Below are positions 25,332 through 35,565 of a DNA stretch of 64,000 nt, one piece after another. The stretch is from CAYMPH01 sp964529415 (GTDB lineage Bacteria; Spirochaetota; UBA4802; UBA5550), in contig CAZGWD010000001.1 of NCBI GenBank assembly GCA_964529415.1, positions 186,001-250,000 of the forward strand. The letters run 5' to 3'. Each line of letters begins with the position of its first letter. The stretch's first letter is position 1. The notes beneath the pieces are model-generated. The model did not search any database, had not been told where the DNA came from, and saw only the letters and a program-made list of their open reading frames with translations. The translations under genes were made by a program, and so were the position numbers.

Positions 25332-27485
25332 GTGGTTCAGACAGAAATTGTAATTTCAGCTATTGCATTTTTTATAGCTCAGGGTTTGGCCGTTTCCAGC
25401 TTAATCAGAAGAGGCCGGTCTACAATAAACCGCATCTTTGCTGCGTTATCATTTTTTTCATCATTTTTATTTTTAATTCAATTTTTATTACTATTAAATT
25501 TAGACTTTATACCAATAACTATAAGCGCAAGAGTTTATTTTGCACTTATACTCTTTCTATCTGAAATATTTTTTCATTTCTTTCAACTATTCCCGGATGA
25601 TAAAATAAAGCCAATAATTAAGAGTATAATTATTGCTGCAATCCCGGGTATTATGTTTTCAATTCTTACAGTTTCAACAGATTTGATTATATATAATGTA
25701 TCTTTTAAAGGGTTTCTTGATTTTCAGTTTGGATATCTTTTCCCAATTTATATTTGTTTCTTTGCGTCATATATGTTAGGAACACTTATATTAATAATAT
25801 ATAAAATAAAATTTAAAATTGAATCAAAAGTATTAAAGATGGAGTTTAAACTTATTTTTTATGATCTTATTATTCTGATTTTACTTCTTGTTTTATTTGT
25901 ATTTATTTTACCTGATATTTTTAAAATTGATGCCTTTAGAAACATAGCAATAACTCTTCCTGGCGTATTTATATTAATTATAATTAACTACTCCACTTAT
26001 GATATCCGCGAAATAGACTTTAAAATTTTCAATATTAAATTATCATTCTGGATTTCAATTTTTATTATGTTGTTTGTTCCTGCGTTTTTGAGCATATATT
26101 ACAGCAATGTTTTATTTACAAATCCAAATACAGTATTAACTAATATAACAATTATTTCTTTTATTTATATGGTGCTTTTTTATAGATTTGTTAAACCAAA
26201 AATTGAGAATTTTTTTAAAAGGGATTACATAAAACTAGAAAAAAACTTTGAAATGTTTTTCAATTCTATAAGTCAGCTTACTGTAGCTGATAAACATGGA
26301 CCTCTTTGGGAAGAATTTTACACAAAATCAATTGATGATTTCAGGAACATGTTTGAAATTAGCGGCGCTTATTTATTCCTTTCAAATCCAAATGACGGCA
26401 AATTCAGATATGTGCACGGCATCGGACCGGAAATTGATAAAACTCCAATTGAAATGAAAAGTGTTATTGTTGAAAATTTAAATGTTAATTCACGTGTTCT
26501 TGATAAATTTATGATTTATACAGACATTGTCTATTCTTTAGATAAAGAAGAATTATTAAAATTTTATCAAAAATATAATATTGAAATTGCAATGCCGTTT
26601 TTTCATAAAATATCGGGTCTTATTGGATTTCTGATTTTTGGATCTTTACCTGATGACAAACTTTATTCCAAAACATTTATTTCAACTTTAGAGATTTATA
26701 GAATTCAGTTCCAGCGATTGCTGGAAAATGGCCTTTTACTTGAAGAGTTAAGGCTTAACCAGGTTGTGGAGCACGACAAAATGGTTGTTGGAGGAATAAA
26801 GAAAAAAATTCTTCCAAGAGAATTGAACAGCATTGAAGGAATAAAAATCAGTTCTTTTTATATGAATAATTCATCTTATGGCGGTGATTATTACGACAGT
26901 ATAAAAATTGGTCTTGATAAAATAGCAATTATTATTTCTGATTCCGCGTATTATGGAGTTGAATCAGCGATTATATCTCTTGAGTTGTTTTCTGCATTTC
27001 ATTCAAGGCCCAGAAAAGTTGAGACTCCGGATAAAATATTAAGTGTATTAAACTGGGTACTGACAACATCACGGCTTACAAAAAAATATGCACCGACTTT
27101 TCTTATGACATACTCTGCAAATGGAGAAATAAATTATTCAAATGCCGGATTTAATCCTCTAATTATTTTTGATGCAGCTGCAAATGAATTTAATTCCTAT
27201 ACAACAAAAGGCATTCCAATTGGAGTTGATAAAGATTTTAAATATGAGTCTCATGTGGTTAAGGTTGCTCAGGGAAGCATTGGACTTCTGTTCTCAAATG
27301 GTTTTTTAAGCGCTATTAATCCGAATGGGGAAAGCTATTCTATCGAAAAAGTTAAAAGTATTATTAAAAATAACAAGGGTGAAAATGCTTCAATAATTTC
27401 CCGGAGAATTTATCAGGATTTAAGTGACTTTATAAAAGATAAAAAACAGACGAACGATGTGAGCCTGATAATTTTTAAAATATAA
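25332..27485 (+). CDS. Multi-TM sensor with GAF-like region and SpoIIE/RsbU-type PP2C phosphatase domain
   Basis: The 717-residue protein has about eight N-terminal membrane helices (5-295), a GAF-like region (about 310-450) and a C-terminal SpoIIE-type domain (about 480-717). The metal-binding pattern is mostly present: GGDYYD (517-522), SDS (D537) and TNDVSLIIF near the end. The usual TDG motif reads FSNG (N656), replacing one metal Asp. Such proteins dephosphorylate anti-sigma-factor antagonists (STAS proteins); one STAS gene lies at 51143-51493. GTG 25332 is the only reasonable start, since an in-frame TGA lies 9 bases upstream. Confidence 0.85.
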   Translation: MVQTEIVISAIAFFIAQGLAVSSLIRRGRSTINRIFAALSFFSSFLFLIQFLLLLNLDFIPITISARVYFALILFLSEIFFHFFQLFPDDKIKPIIKSIIIAAIPGIMFSILTVSTDLIIYNVSFKGFLDFQFGYLFPIYICFFASYMLGTLILIIYKIKFKIESKVLKMEFKLIFYDLIILILLLVLFVFILPDIFKIDAFRNIAITLPGVFILIIINYSTYDIREIDFKIFNIKLSFWISIFIMLFVPAFLSIYYSNVLFTNPNTVLTNITIISFIYMVLFYRFVKPKIENFFKRDYIKLEKNFEMFFNSISQLTVADKHGPLWEEFYTKSIDDFRNMFEISGAYLFLSNPNDGKFRYVHGIGPEIDKTPIEMKSVIVENLNVNSRVLDKFMIYTDIVYSLDKEELLKFYQKYNIEIAMPFFHKISGLIGFLIFGSLPDDKLYSKTFISTLEIYRIQFQRLLENGLLLEELRLNQVVEHDKMVVGGIKKKILPRELNSIEGIKISSFYMNNSSYGGDYYDSIKIGLDKIAIIISDSAYYGVESAIISLELFSAFHSRPRKVETPDKILSVLNWVLTTSRLTKKYAPTFLMTYSANGEINYSNAGFNPLIIFDAAANEFNSYTTKGIPIGVDKDFKYESHVVKVAQGSIGLLFSNGFLSAINPNGESYSIEKVKSIIKNNKGENASIISRRIYQDLSDFIKDKKQTNDVSLIIFKI

Positions 27486-27494
27486 GGTTGTATT

Positions 27495-28583
27495 TTGGTT
27501 CAGATAGAACATTTTATTTCTGCCATAAATAAATATAGAAACATACTTATATATTTAAAGGGTTCACCTGATCCGGATTCTTTAGCTTCAGCATTAATTC
27601 TGAAAACTATATTATCTTCATTCGGGAAAAGCAGTGATATTTTCACTGAAAAGAAAGTTTCACTGCAGCAGAATATTGAATTTGTCAAATTATTCAGAAT
27701 CCCTCTTAATATTAATAAAATTCCGCATATCGAGAAATATGATGCATATGCTGTTATTGATTTTCAGGATGCATATGTTGATATTTTATCCAAAAAAATT
27801 CCATGCGCAATTCACATAGATCATCATGAAAAGCTAAAAGATAATTTCCATGCTGATTTCAGGTTGATTGATGAGGATTCAGGATCAACAAGCACGATTT
27901 TTGCTGAATTGATAGAGATGCTTGATTTAAAAATTGAATCAGGTAAAATGAAAAATATTACAAGCGCACTCGTTTCCGGAATACAGTCGGATACTGATAT
28001 ATATCAGTATGCAACAGTTAAAGATTTTAAAGCGCTTGATTATTTGTCAAAATATTCGGATCCGGATCTTGTAAGCAAAATATCCGGTGTACCATTGAGC
28101 AAAGAAGCTGTAATAAATATACAACTTGCCGGGAAAAATAAAATATTATATAAAGACTGGGCAATTTCAGGAATTGGATTTATTGATGAATCAGTACGTG
28201 ATACAATCGCAATAGCAGCTGATTTTCTTTTGAAAGAAGGTATGTATACTGCTGCAGTTGTTTTTGCGGCAATTGAAGGGAAAAACGGACTCTCTATAGA
28301 TGCATCATTCAGAGCAAGAAGCAATAAAATAAACCTGAATGATATTATTAAAGAAATTACAACACAGGGCGGCGCCAGAAAATATAAAGGCGCATATCAG
28401 GTTAATATAGATTATTTCAAATACTGTCCGGACAGGGATCTTCTCTGGAAAGTTATTTATTCAACCACACTTGAAGTAATTAAAAATAGAAGAGACGGCA
28501 TAGCAATGACAGATATTAAAAAAATGTATAGAAGTTTTAAAACCAGTTTAATTAATTTTTTCAGCGGTGATTCAAAAGATTAA
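27495..28583 (+). CDS. DHH-family phosphoesterase (NrnA/RecJ-like)
   Basis: The 362-residue protein carries DHH-domain landmarks: GSPDPDSLASAL (motif I), AVIDFQD (motif II), IHIDHHEK (motif III, DHH), GSTSTIFAEL and SGIQSDTD (motif IV), then a DHHA1-like end with GGARKYKGAYQV. The family includes nanoRNases, pAp phosphatases and c-di-NMP phosphodiesterases; which one applies is not visible. It starts at TTG, 7 bases after AAGG, and follows the SpoIIE gene by 9 bases, so the two form an operon. Motif I lacks the common His. Confidence 0.82.
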   Translation: MVQIEHFISAINKYRNILIYLKGSPDPDSLASALILKTILSSFGKSSDIFTEKKVSLQQNIEFVKLFRIPLNINKIPHIEKYDAYAVIDFQDAYVDILSKKIPCAIHIDHHEKLKDNFHADFRLIDEDSGSTSTIFAELIEMLDLKIESGKMKNITSALVSGIQSDTDIYQYATVKDFKALDYLSKYSDPDLVSKISGVPLSKEAVINIQLAGKNKILYKDWAISGIGFIDESVRDTIAIAADFLLKEGMYTAAVVFAAIEGKNGLSIDASFRARSNKINLNDIIKEITTQGGARKYKGAYQVNIDYFKYCPDRDLLWKVIYSTTLEVIKNRRDGIAMTDIKKMYRSFKTSLINFFSGDSKD

Positions 28584-28589
28584 TTTTTT

Positions 28590-31500
28590 TTAAAAAAGCA
28601 GTGTAAAATTCAATGCTATTTCATAAGAAAAAACTTCTCTGCTTATTCCGGCTGTAAGCCAGCTTCTGTATTGTTCAAGTGCAAATCTGCTTTGAAGACC
28701 GCCCTGAATATTCTTATGAAGATCCAGAGTCAGTTTCATATTAAATAAATAGGAGTCGTAAGGCTGGGGTGACACGCTCATGCTGTAATCATACCTGTTT
28801 ATTGCCATGATATATTCAAAAGTAAAAATAGGCGAAGCTGTAAGTTTATAAAAATTTGCAAAGAAATTATACAGCCAGTTTACATCCGTTTCAAAAATAA
28901 AAGATAATTTAAAACCCATATCTGTATTTTTAAATAGTGTATTTCCAGGAATATTTTTTGCATAAATAGAGTCCGGCCCTCCATCATCAATTATGAACTC
29001 CTTGGAAAATCTTTCCTTGTAATCAACTCCTGTTTTTATTCCGATATTGGCTCTTCCCAATTTTATAGAAAAGCCGATCAATGGTGAATGAACTATTTCT
29101 TCTATATTTGTAGTTATAAGCATATTATCTGAGATGGAATAGCCGATATCGAAAACAAGTCCGTGATATGGTTTTCCTATCTGATTCGGCCTGAAAAATG
29201 CTCCGGTTGTGAAAAGTTTCATGAAATCAAAAGTGAAATTAATTCCGTATCTGAATGTTATAACCTGCTGGGAAACACCGAATATATTCAGTCTTTCTGC
29301 AACCTGATTTAATGAAAGCTGTGATACGACTGCTATTTTATCAAAATCGAGAGTGAAATTAAATGAAAAATTATCTATAAGCCTGAGGTTATTATTGTAT
29401 CCGGTATATTGAGTTCCGGAAGTATGATTATTAATTGTTCCTGTGATATAATCTCTTCCTGCTGCAGAATTATTTCTGCCAGTGAAAAAATAACCAGGCC
29501 AGTATTGGAATATATTGAGCGCAGCACCTGCTATAGAATTCAAAGCTCTTGCAATGCCGTATTGTTCATTTCCCTGGGCTGTTTTTTCTCCTTCATAAGG
29601 GATATCAGTTTCATATAGATAAACAGAACGCAGATAGTTGAATGAGAAATTTTTAATGAATTTTGTTTCCGGAATTTTATATAAATTAATTGGTAAAGCA
29701 ATCTGCGTTGACATGTAGCTTCTTGCGTCCTTAACTCTTTTAAATTCCGGTTCAGGCGATGTTGCAAAATTGAAATCCCTGAATCTGTTTTCAAGGTAAT
29801 TAATATCCATTTTATACTGCGGAGAAACGTAATGTGACTGATTAATTCCAATTACAAATCCTGTAAGCATGCTTTTTTCAACGAATCTAAAATCATTTCC
29901 TTCATAAGCAAATGGGAAATGAAAATTACCGTTAACATTTCCTGTTATTTCTGTATTGTTCAGGGACTGCAATGAAACACCATTTACAATTTCTTCGGAA
30001 GCAGTAGAAAAATTAGGCTGTATATAAAATATTTTATTCTGGTAATCAAGATTAATTACTGCAGCAGATTTCTGGCGTTTCTCTGAAACATTTGATGGAA
30101 GAAATGTTGTATCGCGGGTAATTGTATCTTCTTTGAAAAGCATATTCATATTAAAAACTGCATTAAGTTTACCCCATAAAAAGTTATCAATTTTTTCTAT
30201 TATAGTAATTAGTGGGGTATGAATTGAGCTTGTAGCTGTTTTATTTACAAGTGTGCTGTTGATCCGTTCATTTACACTCTGGTTATAGTTATCATTTTTA
30301 TATGATACTTTTACTGTTGGAACAGCATTTGTATTAGAGACATAATCAGAAGCAACGAAAATGCTGTTGTATTTTCTTGCTCCTCTTTTCGAATCAATTA
30401 CTTTTTCATTAAGGCTGTCTGTTGCAGAATCTTCAATATACATGGCAAACTGTGTGTTCCAATTAGGCAGTATTTTTACAGATGATGTGAGCTCATGATA
30501 TAGTTCTGAAATATCGGAATCTTTTTTACCAATAGTATTGAAATTTGCTCCATAACCTTTGGTTGTATATTTTATTGCAAAATCTGAAAATAAAGGAGTA
30601 CCGTCTTTTGTTATAAAGAGAGGTTTGGTTATTTTTAGTTCAGTTTCAACCCAGTGCGCTCCATCTTCAAGTACGTCGGGCTCTGAAGCATAGATGTTAT
30701 CTATCCAGAGTTTTCCACTGTGGCCTGCTGCTGAATTATATACAACTGCTTTTATAAATATTATGCGTTTCATATCAGGAAAACCTGTTACTGTTCCTGC
30801 AACAGATCCGGATGATCCGTTTTTCAGTTTCATTTTAATTTCACGCCATGCTCCGTCATTATTCATATTGAATTTATATTCAATAAAATCGCTGTCAGAT
30901 GAACCTATAATGATTCCAATCTGATCACCTGGGGAGGATGTCGGGCGGATATTCAGCCATAAATTGAGAGTATTATAAAATCGCAAATCCATTGTGTTTT
31001 GAAATCTTTGAGTAACTGAAACACTCGTTTGTACAGGGATTGGATTGCTGTTAATAGTGTAAACAAGCTGCAGGGAGCTTTCTGTCTGTTTGGCGAGATC
31101 CTGCGAATTTTTTTCCCCATAAAGCTGCTTGTAAACTTCCGGGTTGGACAAAATAAATGAATTAGCACTGTATTCAACGTCAGAAATATTATTCACAATA
31201 GAAACATTTAACGTGTCAGCTAGTGCTTTTTGAATATTACTCCATTTCAAAGCAACAAATTTAATGTTGTCTATGTAAAGTTTTCCTGTTGATCCTGCAC
31301 CGCCTGTTCTTTTAATATATAGCCTTAGGGACTCAACCTGTTTCATAATTGATTTATCAACTTCATTAGTCAAATCCACAGGTATTACAATTGTTTTCCA
31401 TTGTGTTGATGATGTGATTGTTGAACTTGGAATTGTATAAACACTTTCAAGAGTATCAAGAATCCCGTTTCCGTTCAAGTCCTCGCTGTTTAAAACGCCG

Positions 31501-34274
31501 TCTCCCATGGTTGATGTTGAAAGTCTTGGCCCAGAACCGACTCTTGCTGTAGCATTACTATTGAATCTATATCCGAAGAAATCGTAGCCAACATCTTCGT
31601 AATAATTCAATGAAGGATCAGAATCGAGCAATCCGTTTCGATTTAGATCTTCAGTACCGAGAATTCCATTCGCATCGGAATCCTCATTTATTTTTCCAAG
31701 ATCGAAATTGATAGTAATATCCGCTGTTCCCTGGTACATGTAAGATACTTCAACATATTGGAGTCCTGAAAAATCAACAGCTGTAGTTGAAAGTTTTCGT
31801 GAAGCAACTGAAACAATAGTTTCCGTACCGCCTTCGTATGAAAAATTCATATCAAAAACAAGAGATCTCTGGGATGCTTCAGGAGTTATATTAAAAGGTA
31901 CATGTCCTGTTGCTACATTATACGGTCCGGATTTTATTCTGTAATCCACAGGAATTGCAGAATATCCCGGCCCGAATAAAGTTCCGGGATTAAGTGGATC
32001 TCTGTAGAAATAATAATTCAGCATTGCTCTGTCCAGATATGAAGAAAGTAATGGCATTGATGCGAGCTGCCATTCTTTTTCTGAAGTTGAAATAGCAATA
32101 ATTTCATTTGCTGATTCGAGGTTATCGATCAGCGCTTTTCCGAAAGTATTGAATGTGTTGTAGCTTCGTGCGTATTCGCCGTATGCTTTAAATTCTACTG
32201 GAACAGTTCTGTAATTCGTGCCTGCTATTGCATTTACAACACCTGCCATTTTTCTTTCGTTCAGATCCAGAGAAACATCACCTTCGAATAAAAAAAGCTG
32301 ATTCGGTGTATTTCCTATCATTGGAATGCTTGTTGTTCCGGAAGAATTTGAATACAGAATGCTTCCACCAAAATTAATAGCATCCAGGACTTTATAATCA
32401 ACACGCACACCTCCTATAAAAGACTGGCTCTGGGATAAAAACGGCATGTATTCATATTTAATTTCTATTTTAGTTTCAGGCCCAATTACAGGATTATTCG
32501 GATCAAGAAACATTAAAAAACCTGAAACATGATCAACCATGTATAAACCCTGGGCGATCTCAATATCATTGACCTTTACCCGTACGCTGTTCGGCAGAAG
32601 ATTAAAATGTTTCAGCTGGAAGCTTCGGGCTTCCTTGTAGTAGTCTATTTTAATATTATATCTGGAATACTGATATGCTGATGTTGTCTGATTTTCAGTA
32701 TATATATACTGAAAAAAATTTGACGGAAGAACTGTTTTAAAAGGCTCTCTGAGAGTAAACTGTATTAAACCTTTTGAATAATCAATTGTAAACTTGCCCA
32801 GTTTCTTTTGCGCTGTCTGGTCCATGTTCTGGTTTTCATTATAGAATTTAAGGCTGAAGTTGTCTGTTAAAAGCTGTCTGTCTCCAATCTGATAAAAAGA
32901 CCGTATTTCATAAACGTCAAGGTGAACTTTGTGGTCATCGATTACAGATAAACCTTTTGAAGTTGGATTTATATAAATATATGGACTTGTAGCTGTTTTC
33001 TCAGTAATTGAATAATTATATTTTATGAAAACAAATATTTTACCTGAAAACTGTCCACCAGGGTGATCAATATCTCCAGGCGGATATGCTGATGAATCTG
33101 TTGTTACTGTTGAACCGCCGCTTAAAGTATATACAGCAAAGATTTTTGCATTTGCAGGAATATCTCTGATAAATGTTATTACTCCTGTTGTAAAGTTTAT
33201 TGTATATTCAGCTCCCTGCATTAATTTTGTATAATGACCCTGGGTATCAACTTTGGATAGCTGAATGGAATTAAGATTCAAATTTGGATTTTGCGGGTCC
33301 ATATAAAGCTCAAAACTGTTCGGATCTATGTTCACCTGTGTTAAAGAATATGTATCAGGATTTGATGGATTGGATGTTATAGTAACCGATGTAGCAAATT
33401 CACCTTCTAATGGAGGAGTTGTTCGAGCATCATACCTTTTAAAAGGCTCAAGCTGATAAAACATTTTTTTAATGTAATTATATTCTGCAAGCTTGTTGCT
33501 TCCTGGCGAGGAATTTCCTCTGAAATATTCAATTTCTGTCTGGCCTTTTGAGACACTTCCAAATGCCTTGATCTGAAGATTGTTTTTCTTTAGTGTTACA
33601 TCAATACCCATTCCCTTTGATGTAGTGTTATCGTAAACTGCATATTTGGAATGATTGAATTTAATGTCAATTTCACCTGCATTTATTTCTCGAATAAGTT
33701 CATCATCGCGAATTGCTTTATATTGAATTAAATATTTATTATCTCTCTTGTTGCTGTCATGATCAATAAATACTGTAAGTCTTTTGCCGATTTTCCCTTC
33801 CATGTGAACCTGCATCTGCTGTTCAGGAAGAAAACCCGGCTGTATCAGTCTTGATACAGGAGCGTCCGTATCATATTGCTTGTATTTCTCGTTTGTAAAA
33901 ACAGATCCTCCGTATTTCAGATTCAGTTTCATATTTCCGTAAGATAACAGCTGGAACTCCTCATCTGAATCAATTAGAATAGTTTTTTTTTGTTCATCGG
34001 AAAGCTTGCCGTATTCTGGATAATTAATATATTTCTGCCAGTCTCCGGTTTTATATCCGAATGATTGAGCTGAGTTTTTGAATGCAAGTGTTCCTGTTGA
34101 AATTTCGGAGGATTTTTCAGGGTCTATTATTTTTGTTTCTTCTGTGAGCTTGTGCGCGTTTATATAATCAAGAACTTTATCCCGATAAGGTTTTTCATCA
34201 GGTGCGCTCAATGCAATTATTGCCGCTGCTGATAGCGGTAATGTCAGGAAATATATCCAGGAGTATTTAAGCAT
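28590..34274 (-). CDS. Giant SprA-like outer membrane protein
   Basis: The 1894-residue protein has an N-terminal signal or anchor (5-22) and a very long beta-strand-rich body. Features that recall SprA, the type 9 secretion translocon barrel, are AEYTINFTTGVITF (355-368), a second KFTIDYSKGLIQF-type copy (494-506), and FGKALIDNLES (711-721) followed by W-QLASMP (735-741), which corresponds to SprA's GKAYIDDFE...W-LAS. Two Ca-binding-like Asp/Asn loops (864-887 and 924-942) and two sandwich modules ending in KLYIDNIKF and KLWIDNIY follow. It ends in Phe, as barrels do. SprA is usually longer (about 2400). No other T9SS gene is in the window. Confidence 0.7.
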   Translation of the reverse strand: MLKYSWIYFLTLPLSAAAIIALSAPDEKPYRDKVLDYINAHKLTEETKIIDPEKSSEISTGTLAFKNSAQSFGYKTGDWQKYINYPEYGKLSDEQKKTILIDSDEEFQLLSYGNMKLNLKYGGSVFTNEKYKQYDTDAPVSRLIQPGFLPEQQMQVHMEGKIGKRLTVFIDHDSNKRDNKYLIQYKAIRDDELIREINAGEIDIKFNHSKYAVYDNTTSKGMGIDVTLKKNNLQIKAFGSVSKGQTEIEYFRGNSSPGSNKLAEYNYIKKMFYQLEPFKRYDARTTPPLEGEFATSVTITSNPSNPDTYSLTQVNIDPNSFELYMDPQNPNLNLNSIQLSKVDTQGHYTKLMQGAEYTINFTTGVITFIRDIPANAKIFAVYTLSGGSTVTTDSSAYPPGDIDHPGGQFSGKIFVFIKYNYSITEKTATSPYIYINPTSKGLSVIDDHKVHLDVYEIRSFYQIGDRQLLTDNFSLKFYNENQNMDQTAQKKLGKFTIDYSKGLIQFTLREPFKTVLPSNFFQYIYTENQTTSAYQYSRYNIKIDYYKEARSFQLKHFNLLPNSVRVKVNDIEIAQGLYMVDHVSGFLMFLDPNNPVIGPETKIEIKYEYMPFLSQSQSFIGGVRVDYKVLDAINFGGSILYSNSSGTTSIPMIGNTPNQLFLFEGDVSLDLNERKMAGVVNAIAGTNYRTVPVEFKAYGEYARSYNTFNTFGKALIDNLESANEIIAISTSEKEWQLASMPLLSSYLDRAMLNYYFYRDPLNPGTLFGPGYSAIPVDYRIKSGPYNVATGHVPFNITPEASQRSLVFDMNFSYEGGTETIVSVASRKLSTTAVDFSGLQYVEVSYMYQGTADITINFDLGKINEDSDANGILGTEDLNRNGLLDSDPSLNYYEDVGYDFFGYRFNSNATARVGSGPRLSTSTMGDGVLNSEDLNGNGILDTLESVYTIPSSTITSSTQWKTIVIPVDLTNEVDKSIMKQVESLRLYIKRTGGAGSTGKLYIDNIKFVALKWSNIQKALADTLNVSIVNNISDVEYSANSFILSNPEVYKQLYGEKNSQDLAKQTESSLQLVYTINSNPIPVQTSVSVTQRFQNTMDLRFYNTLNLWLNIRPTSSPGDQIGIIIGSSDSDFIEYKFNMNNDGAWREIKMKLKNGSSGSVAGTVTGFPDMKRIIFIKAVVYNSAAGHSGKLWIDNIYASEPDVLEDGAHWVETELKITKPLFITKDGTPLFSDFAIKYTTKGYGANFNTIGKKDSDISELYHELTSSVKILPNWNTQFAMYIEDSATDSLNEKVIDSKRGARKYNSIFVASDYVSNTNAVPTVKVSYKNDNYNQSVNERINSTLVNKTATSSIHTPLITIIEKIDNFLWGKLNAVFNMNMLFKEDTITRDTTFLPSNVSEKRQKSAAVINLDYQNKIFYIQPNFSTASEEIVNGVSLQSLNNTEITGNVNGNFHFPFAYEGNDFRFVEKSMLTGFVIGINQSHYVSPQYKMDINYLENRFRDFNFATSPEPEFKRVKDARSYMSTQIALPINLYKIPETKFIKNFSFNYLRSVYLYETDIPYEGEKTAQGNEQYGIARALNSIAGAALNIFQYWPGYFFTGRNNSAAGRDYITGTINNHTSGTQYTGYNNNLRLIDNFSFNFTLDFDKIAVVSQLSLNQVAERLNIFGVSQQVITFRYGINFTFDFMKLFTTGAFFRPNQIGKPYHGLVFDIGYSISDNMLITTNIEEIVHSPLIGFSIKLGRANIGIKTGVDYKERFSKEFIIDDGGPDSIYAKNIPGNTLFKNTDMGFKLSFIFETDVNWLYNFFANFYKLTASPIFTFEYIMAINRYDYSMSVSPQPYDSYLFNMKLTLDLHKNIQGGLQSRFALEQYRSWLTAGISREVFSYEIALNFTLLF

Positions 34275-34479
34275 AATTTTTTATTTTGAATTTGTTTTAG
34301 CAAATAAGATTGGAAGGTACATACATATAATACAATCAAAAAAAAGAGTAATAAAATTAATATTACAGTATTTTTTAATAAGAATTAATAAAGATCGGAA
34401 TGCAGAGAATTCGAAAAAAATATTTTGTTTTTAGAATAGAATCAATCCTAAACTCGAAGCAAATATTTTTTTTGTGGAA

Positions 34480-35475
34480 TTACCAGATTCTGCTCATATA
34501 TGGATAAGGATTTATTGGTAAATTACCAAGCCGGATTTCATAATGGCAGTGATTTCCGGTTGCATTACCCGTTTGTCCGACATATCCTACAACCTGGCCT
34601 TTTTGAATATTTGCGCCATTTTCAACTGCTGTTTTGCTGCAATGAGCATATATTGTTTCAAAGCCGTATTTATGTTTTATTCTTACAGTGAATCCGTATC
34701 CGCCAGTCCAACCTACTGATGCAACAACACCTGGAGCGGTTGCCCGTATTGGCGTTCCGTTTGATGCAGCGATATCTATACCTGTATGAAAATCACGTCC
34801 ATATCCGAAAGGAGAACGTCTCCAGCCGAATAATGAAGTAATGTGTCCGTCATTTGGAATGATAGATGGAGTATCTTTTACTACTTTGCTTCTTACATCG
34901 ATAAAATTTTTGACTGTTTTAACGGTATTTGTAGTGCAGATAATATCTTTCTGAATATCCTTAATCATGAAAATTTCATCCGGCAGTAGATTTTTAATTT
35001 TCCTGAGTTCTTCAAGTGTTTCCTTGTCATAATCCTGTAAAGCCCAGATTTTTTCTTTTTCCTTGCTGCCTGCAGTGTATTCGTAAATGTCTTCAATTTC
35101 AGGTTTAATATCGCTGATCTGATCTTTTATGCTTACTGTAAGATTCTCAAAAATAAGCAGCTGCGCTCTTATGTCATGATATGTCAGGAGAAGTCTTTTT
35201 TCCTCTCTTTTTATAGCATTATTTCTGATAAGAGCATATGAAGACGTAACGAGAACTATCATGAATAGCAATACAAAAAATGAGATTGTAAATTTTGATA
35301 TCTGAAAGTTGAATATTTTTTTTTCGTTATGAGGAATGAACATTATAGTCATTCTTTCATGGCCTTTCTGTAAAAAGTAGTCCCATTTTTTGCCGAATTT
35401 TTTCTTAAAAATCTGCAGTTTTTCATTTGCTTTGCCGTTAAAGCGGCTCTGAAATTTCTTTATTTTATATTTCAT
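34480..35475 (-). CDS. M23-family (LytM-type) murein endopeptidase, membrane-anchored
   Basis: The 331-residue protein has a basic cytoplasmic N-terminus (1-60), one TM helix (about 64-85), a coiled-coil-like periplasmic stalk (90-215), and a C-terminal peptidase M23 domain with zinc ligands in FHTGIDIA (H, D) and GNHCHYEI (HxH), plus the YAHC catalytic His. The fold cuts peptidoglycan cross-bridges. Its substrate is the cell wall, and the anchor suggests a growth or division role. It lies 205 bases from the SprA-like gene with no clear terminator between. Confidence 0.88.
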   Translation of the reverse strand: MKYKIKKFQSRFNGKANEKLQIFKKKFGKKWDYFLQKGHERMTIMFIPHNEKKIFNFQISKFTISFFVLLFMIVLVTSSYALIRNNAIKREEKRLLLTYHDIRAQLLIFENLTVSIKDQISDIKPEIEDIYEYTAGSKEKEKIWALQDYDKETLEELRKIKNLLPDEIFMIKDIQKDIICTTNTVKTVKNFIDVRSKVVKDTPSIIPNDGHITSLFGWRRSPFGYGRDFHTGIDIAASNGTPIRATAPGVVASVGWTGGYGFTVRIKHKYGFETIYAHCSKTAVENGANIQKGQVVGYVGQTGNATGNHCHYEIRLGNLPINPYPYMSRIW

Positions 35476-35565
35476 TATATTTTATTTTCCGGATTATATT
35501 ATTTCAATTGCTTATATTCAATATCGATTATTTGTATAGAAGATGCAAGAATTTTTTTTGAATTT

